A DNA stretch of 64,000 bases, taken from contig CAJNOJ010000017.1 in the NCBI GenBank assembly GCA_905250025.1, forward strand, positions 186,001 through 250,000, written 5' to 3'. Position numbers and translations under genes: made by a program. Below, one piece after another: positions 34,091 to 44,119 of the stretch; the stretch's first letter is position 1; each line of letters begins with the position of its first letter. Source of the DNA: Adineta ricciae. Lineage: Eukaryota; Rotifera; Eurotatoria; Adinetida; Adinetidae. The notes beneath the pieces are model-generated. The model made no database searches and was not told the DNA's origin. It saw only the letters and a list, made by a program, of their open reading frames with translations.

Positions 34091-36480
34091 ATGAAACTCT
34101 TGAATAATTGGAGTTGGCTCTTGTTCTTCTACTTTCTAGTAAATATTATTGAAGGGAGAGATTGGCTGGTGGATAAAATAACCGATGTCACAACACTAAC
34201 CAAGACGCCAGCAGGTACATTACTCCTTTCGAATACGTTGATTAGTCGAGAATTCCTACTTGAACCTGACTTTGCAACTATCGACTTTCGAGATTTGCAC
34301 GCGACTGATTCCAGTTTGTTACGATGCGTCAAACCTGAAGCTGTGATAACATTAGATACAATTCAATATGCGATTGGCGGAGTGAAACCCAACACCCAAT
34401 GTGCATATTTCAATCGAACAGATTTTTGGAAAAATAAACAATTAGATGTAAAAGCATTCCACTTTTCGACCTACGAAGTCGGAACACCTAAAGCTCCCTT
34501 CTCATACACACCAAAACGTTTTGCTCCAAGTGATATACAATGGCCACCGAAAGGCATTCATTTGAGTGTCTATTTCAAAGCACCATACTATGCACCATTA
34601 TTCCATAAGTATGTTACTGTGGTTGTCAATTATGAAATGTACGATGGCATACCATTACTTTCTAAATGGATCGATGTTATTGATACGAGTGGTCGAGGTG
34701 ATATTGATCTTTCGTTCAATTCAGTAGAAATTCTAGCTGTAAACCAACCATGGTATTTGAAGAAAAAGAACTATCTAAGGAAATCATTTTCTTTTTCCTT
34801 TGTCATAGGTCTCCTTTTGGTCATTCATGGTTATATATTGAAGATGATCAACCAGCGGGTCATGGCACAAATGTTTTATGGACAAATGATGTCGAAGTCA
34901 ATACAATTCCAGGCTCATTTCCACCTTTGGTTAATTGTACGTATCAAACTGATCATCCAATCATTGTTCCACTCGTAACGCAGTTATCGTCGTTTCGCGT
35001 ACATGAACTTGTCATTGGTTCATCTGATGTAGAACGTGTTGCTCTGTCTAAGCACCGTCTAATTCGTTTATTAGCACCTCATACGCAAGAAAATCCAATT
35101 TTCTTTCACATGATTAATGGAAGTTCACCAGCATTTCGTCAAGCTATCGATCAAATGGCTGAGGTGGGCTTTGAAATGCTTATTTACTCCTTTGGATCTG
35201 GCTTTGACATGGAATCCAGCAATGAAAAATACATCGAACAAATCACGAGCGATATCGCTTATGCCAAGAGTAAAAACATTGAAGTTGGTGGCTACGATTT
35301 AATTGCATTAACACGTGAAGTGCAACCGTCATGGATGGCCATTGATCCACACACTGGTAAACCACGTGACAGTGCATGCTTCGCATCGGGATGGTACGAT
35401 TATCTGTTGAATCACACATTGACATTTATGGATCGTACTGGTCTGATCATGGTAGAAACGGATGGTCCGTATGGTGGATATTCATGCGCATCGACTACTC
35501 ATAGTCATCATCGAAATAATGATGACAGTATTTATCGACAGAATATTCTACAAGGAAACTTTTTCCGTACACTTCGTGAACGTTCGGTATATATTAATCA
35601 ACCTGATTACTATTTCTATGAAGGCGGATCAAAAACTGGAATGGGTTATAACGAAGAGCAATATTCTTTACCACGATGGATGGATATAAGTGTGTCTAGG
35701 TAAACATACTTCAAGTCTTTCAATGTGATCCTATTTCGAATTATAGACAAGGAATGTTCGATGATACATACGAACGAATTCCAACAATAGGCTGGATGTT
35801 TGTCCCTTTGACTGTCTATCATGGTGGTGGTGCAGCAGCGCAGTTCGAGCCACTGGTCGCTCACCAAATCGAATACGAATGGGCGTTAGCACAATATCTA
35901 GGTAAGTTTTTCATTCAACTATCATTGATTTGTTCATGATCTTGAGCTCAGGTGCGGGTGTCGCTGCTTGCTATCGAGGTTATCGTTTATACGATACAAA
36001 TGCTACGAAAGCATTAGTAACAAAGTGGGTTAATTTTTATAAAAAATATCGGCCCATTCTCATTCGTGATATTATTCATGTAAGATAAACGAAATGCACT
36101 ATTTCATTGTTTATAGAAAAATCTTTTTTATTCATATGATTTCGTCTCACAGGTCCGTCGTGCTGATATGCAATCAATTGACAGCTACATGCATGTGGAT
36201 CCATATTCCAATGATATCAAGGGTAATTCATTTTCTTGAAGAATTTATTGACTTTCACACGTGTTTTTTTTACGTAGGCTTAGCTATGGTATTCAATCCG
36301 ACATCAAATCCAATAGATACGAACTTAGTCCTCCCACTCTATTATACTGGTTTAACTGATGTAGCACAAGTGTCTGAACAGGAAAATCCTTGGAAAAACT
36401 ATACCTTAGCTCGGGATTACCATATTGATTTACCTATTTCTCTACCAGCACTTGGAATAACTTGGTTCCTGATCAAATGA
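34091..36480 (+). CDS. Secreted glycoside hydrolase, alpha-galactosidase-like
   Basis: The predicted protein begins MKLLNNWSWLLFFYFLVNII, a signal peptide. A beta-rich N-terminal region (VVVNYEMYDGIPLLSKWIDV) and a TIM-barrel-like region follow, with GFEMLIYSFGSGFDMES, KSKNIEVGGYDLIALTR, and LIMVETDGPYGGYSCAS, where acidic residues could be catalytic. Several N-glycosylation sequons are present. The layout recalls GH27/GH36-type alpha-galactosidase-like proteins known mostly from bacteria; the exact family is not settled. Introns: 34753-34808, 35700-35746 and others, all short. The in-frame ATG at 34070 was rejected because TTCTTTCAG immediately before 34091 reads as a splice acceptor and 34091 gives a cleaner signal peptide. 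Stop TGA 36478-36480. The presence of introns indicates a domesticated eukaryotic gene. Confidence 0.75.
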
Positions 36481-37096
36481 AAAAAAACAACGAAGGAATT
36501 TTGATTTCTGATTTCTACTGTCAATGTTTTCTATTGTGATAATCATAATTCAATTATGTAATTCAAAATTTGTACTTTTATCTTTCACATTTCCAATAAA
36601 ATCATTTCGCATCCTCGTCTTGAAACGCTTTAAACTTGCTTATCTCTTGTCTACACAAATTGGGTCACGATCTTTCAAATCAATCATTAAGTGAAACAAA
36701 TCAGTGAAGGGAAACCAAATCAAGCAGTCTCTCTTCATAGAGATAGTCCCCTAACAACCATATCCAAAACAATCGTGTTACTCATCTTCAATATTAGACT
36801 GACATAGGTACATGGCGATCTATCCGTTTTTCTTCAACTTTTAGTTTGCACATTAATACAATGACATATAATGATACGAAGAAAAGAAAAATAGCAATAC
36901 ATACGAAAAAAAAGAAAACTGATGTCCATTGAATACTCATGGTACATTATGAAGAAGAATCTGATTTAACATTAATTCACAGTTATCAGAAATAAAAAAA
37001 AAGATAGTGAACTGATTAGAAAGATTTTTGTCGAACTGCAAACACTTGTTCATTGAATAGTTGAGAGCATTTGTATTTACAATAAAAGGTTCGTAA
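36481..37096. other. Spacer between convergent glycoside hydrolase and neuralized-like gene
   Basis: AT-rich, with an AATAAA signal near 36595 soon after the hydrolase stop. No coding sequence was seen. Confidence 0.5.
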
Positions 37097-38710
37097 CTAA
37101 GCCAAATAGACTCTATTTATCGTCGTAATAGTCGCCCGACAGATAGGACCTGAAAGAAAAGGTGAAACGAATATCAACACAAGTTTAAGTTAAATTTCTT
37201 TTTTGTCGACTTACATTGTCTCGCACCACGTTGATGCAATTCCTCTGCACAGGAATAACATAAACAAATATGTCCACAAGGAATAAGCACTGTGTCTCGA
37301 ATACGATCAAGACATATTGTACAATCATGAGATAATTTCGAGTCAAAATCATTCTTCATGCTATTATCACTACGATTGTTATTGTGAGCACTTGTTATCG
37401 AAGACGAACTTTCATTGGATTTTGACAAGCTGTTCGTTTCACACAATGATTGACATTTTTTAAGTGATTTTAGATAACCCATTGAACGTACAGCAACAAT
37501 ATCGCTTTTCAGAATAAGAAATGGATAATAGTCAAGTGTTGGATCCACGTGGATAAAATCTTTTAGCTTAGAGTTATTGTGAGAATATTCTATGATGCCA
37601 TCTTGATTGAATGTAAATAAAAATTCATCGTCGCGATCGATCGTCGTTTTGTTACTCAATTTAAAGTCATGTATAATCCAGCATTCTGAACGATTGTTTA
37701 TTTGTTCGACATTCAGTGGAATATCTTTTGTGCGTAACAGGTGTTTGATTTCACAGTTGGTTAAACCGAATTGTATATGTGAAGCTAAGGAATTCGATGC
37801 TGATGCTGTTGTTGAGCGTAGACGACTTTCGTTCGATGGCGCAATAGATAAAATTTGCATTAGAACACCAGTATTGGTTGTCAATGGCTCAGAAAAGAAG
37901 GCCAAGCCTTCAACATTCTTAGTATTATCAAATATGACTATGGTTTGATTCGATTGATTATGAGCCGGCGAGGAGGAAAATGTAATTGATGAACTATGTA
38001 CAGGCAAGAATGGCACTGAAACAAGATCGTCACGCACATTTTTGAAGTAATGTGTGGTAAATGTTCCATTGATATTTCGAAATTGATCATTGAGTGATAT
38101 TGATCGTTGTTGAGGATCAGCAACGATTTCAACACTTATGCAATTTCCATAGATGTCTAATAGACCCCAAAGAGGCTCTTGAACGGATATTCCTACGGAG
38201 AGAGACAAATGCTAACAAAACAAGTCTATTCCGGAAATCTTACGCACCTGTCAATAAAGAAATCTCTCCAGATGGCGTGTTTAAATATAACTCTCCATGT
38301 TCATCAACATAAAAATAGGTCAACTTGTTTGTGACATCAAAACAATTTTCAGGTACACATTTAGCCCAATAACCTATCGAAATTAAAAGGAATTTTGAAA
38401 AATGAAATTGTTTTTCGTGGTAAAGTGACATACCAGGTCGACACGTTAAATCTGGACATGCATGGCGAGGTAAGGATGTCGATGTTCGATGTGTGTTTGG
38501 ATCACATGTGGTCACGCCAAGACGGAGAAATCCCGTCCATTGAACGCTTTTATTGAGAAGACGTACATAAATTTTTTCTCGTATTTGAATTGTTCGATTA
38601 CTGAAACAGATGCCTTTACAAAAGCTGTCCACACGTTTGGCTACAGTATTATTTCGTGATAATTTGATATGTTCACCATGAACCGGATGAAATTGAATTG
38701 GTGAAAGCAT
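37097..38710 (-). CDS. Neuralized-like E3 ubiquitin ligase, NHR plus RING
   Basis: The N-terminal neuralized homology repeat reads IQFHPVHGEHIKLSRNN, FSNRTIQIREKIYVRL, WTGFLRLGVTTCDP, LPRHACPDL, YWAKCVPENC, and PLWGLLDIYGNCISVEI, a close fit to NHR1 of NEURL proteins. A second, weaker NHR-like region follows. The C-terminal C3HC4 RING is complete: CTICLDRIRDTVLIPCGH, CLCYSCAEEL, and, after an intron, CPICRATITTINRVYLA. Neuralized ligases ubiquitinate Notch ligands. The final exon is short (about 37097-37150); stop TAG is at 37097-37099. The gene lies head-to-head with a paralogue that starts 557 bases away. Confidence 0.88.
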
Positions 38711-39267
38711 ATTATGTTTAAATTGCTAAATCTAATCCGTAGTTCGATGTAATCAAGATAAGAAAAGAAAAAAAAGAAAAGAAAACAACAACGCGTGCTG
38801 TAACTAAATTCTGGTAAGAACAAGTAATGATCATGTTTACTGTCTTTTTAAGGAAAGGAGAACAATCATCGTTGATCGAAGGCTTCCAATAGATGGCAGT
38901 GAGTGACAATTTACATATATATATTTAATAGATAGTGCTGATGTGACGAAAGAACAAACAAGTGGATTGTAACGCTTTGAGTGAGGTCGTGCATGGATAC
39001 AAACCTACGGAAACGGTCGATTTGTTAACAGTGAGTGAAGATTTTTGCTAAACTTGTTTTCACTAGTAAAGAAGACGATTCATTCGTTCTCCTATTGACT
39101 CGGTGATATCGGGCATATATGAATGGATGAATAAATCGGTCCACTACGATATATGAGTTTGTTTACTTCGATGAAAAGCTTGCATTGTAGATCTCTATTG
39201 ACATAGTAAATTGTTGGCCGCTTCAAAGAAAATCTTGCATCGTTTCAAGTCTTAAACATTTCAACTA
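38711..39267. promoter_or_regulatory. Shared upstream region of the two neuralized-like genes
   Basis: 557 bases between divergent start codons, AT-rich, with a short TA tract near 38915. It must contain both promoters. No specific element can be named. Confidence 0.45.
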
Positions 39268-40608
39268 ATGGCTACAAACTCTCATTCTCAATTGCCGATT
39301 GTCGAACCACTGCGTTTTCATCGAGTGCATGGTGATCAGATTCGATTGAGTGAGAATAATACACGTGCAACTCGTGATCGTTTGAATAACACATTATTAT
39401 TTACCAATCGACCGATTCTATCTCATGAAATTGTCAAATTCAACATCGAAGAATTAACGAAAGAATATCACGGACTTATTCGATTTGGTTTGACAACGAA
39501 TAATCCAGATAATTTTACAGCTACGACATTACCACGATTGATGCCAGCCAATGATTCTCGCGAATGGCTTGTTCCAACTTTACATAAACTCCCAAGTATA
39601 GAAAAAAACAAGTATATCCGTCTTAAATATACAGCGGAAGGTGATGTAAGTAATAATTTACTTCGAAATCGTGTGATCGCTGTATATACATCTGGTTCTG
39701 TTTAGATTTATATTGATTTCGATCAGACAGATTTCGTTAAATATCTAACTGTGTCTCCAATAACCAAAGACGTTTGGTGTGCACTTGATTTGAACGGAAG
39801 TGTTTCTCAAATTCGTCTCGTTCAAACAGAAGCACGCGTGTTGCCAAATCCAGTTGATCGAGCACGTGAACGTTACCTTCAATACACAAACAATTGTCAG
39901 CAGGAAACCTCTTCCGTATATTACAGTGGAGATTTGTCGTCCGGATTTTTAAAAATGACAAACTGTGATGAAACTTGCGAATTGGTTCATAATATAGCTG
40001 TGAAAAAGTCTTCCACATCATCAATAATCGTGGATGAAAATCTTAAACGGTGTATGTCTATTGTTCTGCAAGTTCTCGATATGGATCATACATTGTCATC
40101 GTACTTTACCATTCGTTGTTTAATCGACGGTAGAGCATCGAATGAACATCGAAAAGAAATTGATGCAACGTTCGATCATCTTACATTAGGTGATGAGATT
40201 GGTCTCCGTGTACAACCAGAAGGAGTGATCACGTTTTCTTGTGATAATCGAAATGTTAAACCACTATTCAATATAGACTTAACTGTTAATGACAATCCTC
40301 GAGTGCAACAAACATCCTATCAATTAGAGATTCTCATGAATGGACGTATCACTGGTCTTCGTCTAGTTGGAGTTTATCGACCGACTGACAGCGAAGCACG
40401 AACATTACCACCAGCTGTTGGTGGTGGATGCCTTGCAACTATATCGTACAGAGTATGTCCAAATGGTTTATCAGGTTTGCTGTTACCGTGTAGACATTTA
40501 TGCGTTTGTTACGACTGTGGGCAAGCGCTTCTTGATAGAAACCAGCCATGTCCGAATATCAAATGTCGTAAACAGGTGACTGGATGTATAAAAGTATACA
40601 AAGATTAA
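39268..40608 (+). CDS. Neuralized-like protein with abnormal RING, paralogue
   Basis: The N terminus parallels the neighbour: LRFHRVHGDQIRLSENNTRA, FTNRPILSHEIVKFNIEEL, GLIRFGLTTNNPDNFTATTL. One short intron (about 39649-39704) splits the NHR. The middle keeps a second NHR-like region (GDEIGLRVQPEGVITFSCDN). The C-terminal RING keeps LLLPCRHLCVCYDC, but the first zinc pair is C-x8-C instead of C-x2-C and the last pair is C-x4-C (CPNIKC). It probably arose by inverted duplication of the neighbouring gene. Ligase activity may be lost or altered. Stop TAA is at about 40606-40608. Confidence 0.82.
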
Positions 40609-41060
40609 GAACGGTATCGTTCTATTTCTTTCATTTCATTGTCCACTGAATATACTATATTTTACGCTATTTGTCTTTTTCGTGATAAATTGCTTGTGTA
40701 CGTTTAACCGTCTTATGGACGATAATTTAATAAAGAACAGTTTATTTGTTAAATAAAGCTAGAACAATATCATCCTACTGAAATCGTTCATCATAGTACG
40801 GAGAGATACTATGTACAGCAAAAGTGCATTGCTTTCAAGCAGCCAATGTAAAAAATAGATTTTTTTTCTACAAAGTGTGTCTGTTCGTGCTTTTCTTTTT
40901 CAATCTCATTTTCTAAGGTATCTTCTGCATCGTGTACAATACTTAGTTACATATATACAACGTACTGAAAACAATAGACGAGAAAAGAAAATAAAAGAAT
41001 TTTTGTAATGACACTTGTTCTTTTGTTATTCTTAGTAACTCTAATACTTGACAATTGAAA
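40609..41060. other. Spacer between neuralized paralogue and LRR gene
   Basis: Contains an AATAAA-like signal near 40730 and AT-rich sequence. No gene was seen. Confidence 0.45.
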
Positions 41061-43436
41061 ATGTACTGTTTTTTTCTAATCCTAGCTGTAAGTGTTTCTC
41101 TATGATCTTAATCATCGATGTTATGCATTTTCTAATAGTCATTGCTATTTACAAATACTTATTCCTTTATACTAACTGATTTATGCCCTAATGTATCATG
41201 TAATTGTACGCTAGCTGATTATCAAGATTTAACTATTCTTTGTGATCCAACAGTGAATCTTACTGAACTTCCTACACTTAACAATAGTACACTCCAACAT
41301 AATGTTACTCAGCTACGTTTGGCCTCATCAACCAATGGTATTCGTGGTCATCTGATAGAATTTCCATCAAATATTTCAGTATCGTATCCAAAGATTGCCA
41401 TTCTTGATCTTTCGTTCAATATGATTCGAGGCCTGTTGAATACATCGAAACTGGCCGGTCTCGGTTCGAATCTTCTGATAATTGATCTGTCGGACAATTT
41501 TATCACTGATATAACAATGAATTTCTTCCAAGCCAATGGAATGTTACAATCGATTAATCTGTCGAAGAATAACTTGACGCGAATGCCGTCGATCAATAGT
41601 GCAACCTTTGTCGCTTTTCCGTCGGAACTGATAAATATGAATTTTAGCTCGAATCAGATCACTAATCTCGATCTTTGGCCACTATTTGTTAAAACCGGTT
41701 GGTATTTTTGCTTGTTTTGAAAAACTCAGGTACACTCTTCTGCTTTAGGAAAGACAATGGTCATTGATTTAAGTCATAATTTGATTGCAAATTATACGAA
41801 TCAAATTCCTATATCTCTTCAACAGTTCACTGAAACGCCCGATCCACGTTTTCTCTACGTAAATGACAATCAATTGGAGCGTTTATCTGATGTTTTACTT
41901 GAACAGTACGGTGCCTGTTCTACCTCGACAAACTCTAACAGTGTCGCCTTCTTCGTTGTTGGCATCTCAAATATGTTATTAACAAATAATCCTCTAATAT
42001 GTGATTGTGAATCATATTATCTAGTTTCATACATTCAAGACAATATCAATGATTTCCCTCAAATGTTAAATCGATCTGCATTGATAACCCAAGCCAAATG
42101 TACATCGCCTTCATCTATGAATGGGCAAATATATCTATTTTCAAACATCACAGAAACTAACTTTTGCGCAAATTATCGTCTACCAAATCTGACTGATATT
42201 TTCTGTTCGGTTTATCCAAATGACACACTGCATACTCTAGCACCACCATCGTATTGGTCATCTACATCAACAGCAGTCACACTACAAACAACAGTCGCCA
42301 ATGGTACAATGACTATTTCAACAAGTGGGTCCGGTGGTTCGATTGTAAGTTGTAATTTGATGGAAATAAATACTGATTGTTAATTCTGTGTTCAGAACGG
42401 AACGAATGACACATCAAAGTCAAGCTCGCCCTCATGGTACATTATACTAGGCATTGTGCTAGGTCTTCTCTTGATAATCATTTTAATCGTTCTTGGTATT
42501 ATTCTATGTAAAGATCGGTTATTACCGGCCAAATGTCGTTCATTGTTAAGAAATGAATTTCCGAATACAAACAATTCTTATGCAACGATTATTCATGAAA
42601 GGCAGATGTCATCACACGCATTGCCATCGAACATCAATCACGGAGTACAAATACCTATTTTTTCAATATCTGTACATGCGTATGATTTATTCTTCTTTTT
42701 ATAGAATAACCATACAATGCGGGCAAATCATACATTGTCCAACAGTTTTCCTCGTGAGTTCTATTCGAGGAGTACGATTGCATGCTCTATGTTTATCTTT
42801 TTCATAGCTTGGCTAGATCAAAACTATCCTGAACAAGAAACTCAAACCAGTGTACAAATTCTTCGTTCTAAATCATCGACTGGAACAAAACGTCCTTCAC
42901 AAAGAACTATCCTGCCAACCTCTTCCTCAAAAGTTCAAGTATCATCAACACAGTCGACTTCTATACCTACGGGTACGAAGAATATCGTCAAAGGTATTCC
43001 ACTTGCGGCTATTCAATCCAGATCGAATCCTGATACATTCGAATTAAATATGTCATCCGTTCCTGTAACACCGTCCAAACGAGCCACGTTTTTGCCTCAA
43101 GTGAAAAGCGGTATCTATACTGATTCGAAAACTCACAATTTACTGAATACGTCTGCTGGAGCTCTAGCGACAAATGAGCGACAACGTCGTCGAAGTACGA
43201 TGTGGTTACGGAAACAATATCAAAATCAAACAACAACATCGTACACTCGAGCACAATCGATGACAGCACGAAAGAGTAGTTTCAATGAAGAGAACTCCTC
43301 CGATGAAGAAGAAATTTCCATTCCGACAATAGAAAGCTCTACTGACAAATCACTGAAGTCTATGCATGCTTTACCGATAATCAATATTTCTGGTCTTCCC
43401 TCTTGGGTCGATGATGATATTGATCAACAGAAATAA
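41061..43436 (+). CDS. Leucine-rich-repeat type I transmembrane protein
   Basis: Exon 1 is tiny (41061-41087, MYCFFLILA). It joins 41139 onward to complete a signal peptide, then an LRR N-cap with Cys cluster (CPNVSCNCTLADYQDL). About five LRRs follow (IAILDLSFNMIRG, LLIIDLSDNFITDI, LQSINLSKNNLTRMP, MVIDLSHNLIANY), then a C-cap with NNPLICDCESYYLVSYIQD. A Ser/Thr-rich stalk precedes the TM helix (WYIILGIVLGLLLIIILIVL at about 42440). The cytosolic tail of about 280 residues is basic and Ser/Thr-rich, without a TIR or kinase domain. Many N-glycosylation sequons lie in the ectodomain. It is probably a cell-surface adhesion or recognition protein; the ligand is unknown. Stop TAA 43434-43436. Confidence 0.85.
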
Positions 43437-44119
43437 AGTAAAATTACTTTTTATTTATCTATCTTGCGAAGAAAGTAATTAGTATAAAATAGTATAGTTG
43501 AGAGGCCTCGTTTTCGTTTACTCTCATTTAATTAAGAGGGACAAGTCGTGCTCGTCTTGGGACGATTTATAAAATCAGCTAACCTAATATTTTTGCTGAT
43601 TTATTCACTTTCGAATTCCGACGATATCTGATCCTCCGTTCTATTTAAAATACCAGTCATGCATGACATATTCATTTTGTAATCCAATCGAGCACGTCTG
43701 ACTAATTCTTAGCGTGAAATTGAAATAAATTGCGTGCATAATTCACCATAACCACAACTTTATTAAAATCTGACGGTTAACCTTTTTATGTATATACAAC
43801 ACAACATGCATGCAACCAACCATATTGAAATTAACCACATATGAATAGAGTGCATTTGCAAGTTTCGATAGTTGTTTCTGATTTATTCTCAAATTGACAA
43901 AACTTGAAAAAAGAAAGACGCAGAGATTCTTTATGAAATAGATTTCGAGTAGAAAAAGGAAGCAAAAGGAAGGAAAAGACTCACGTTTAAAATGGAGGAT
44001 ACATTGAGATCAATACACAGAAGCACTGAACACAACATAGAAACTATTCTAGGACGGATGACAAAATATGGAAAATGTCTGTATAAAATGTATAGTTGAA
44101 TAGAGAACAGGCTCTTTGT
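43437..44119. other. Spacer between convergent LRR and EF-hand-repeat genes
   Basis: AT-rich 3' flanks of both genes. No coding sequence was recognised. Confidence 0.5.

Noticed and set aside
41461..41480. tRNA T-loop-like GGTTCGAATC
   Set aside because: It lies inside an LRR coding exon, and no cloverleaf partner sequences surround it.
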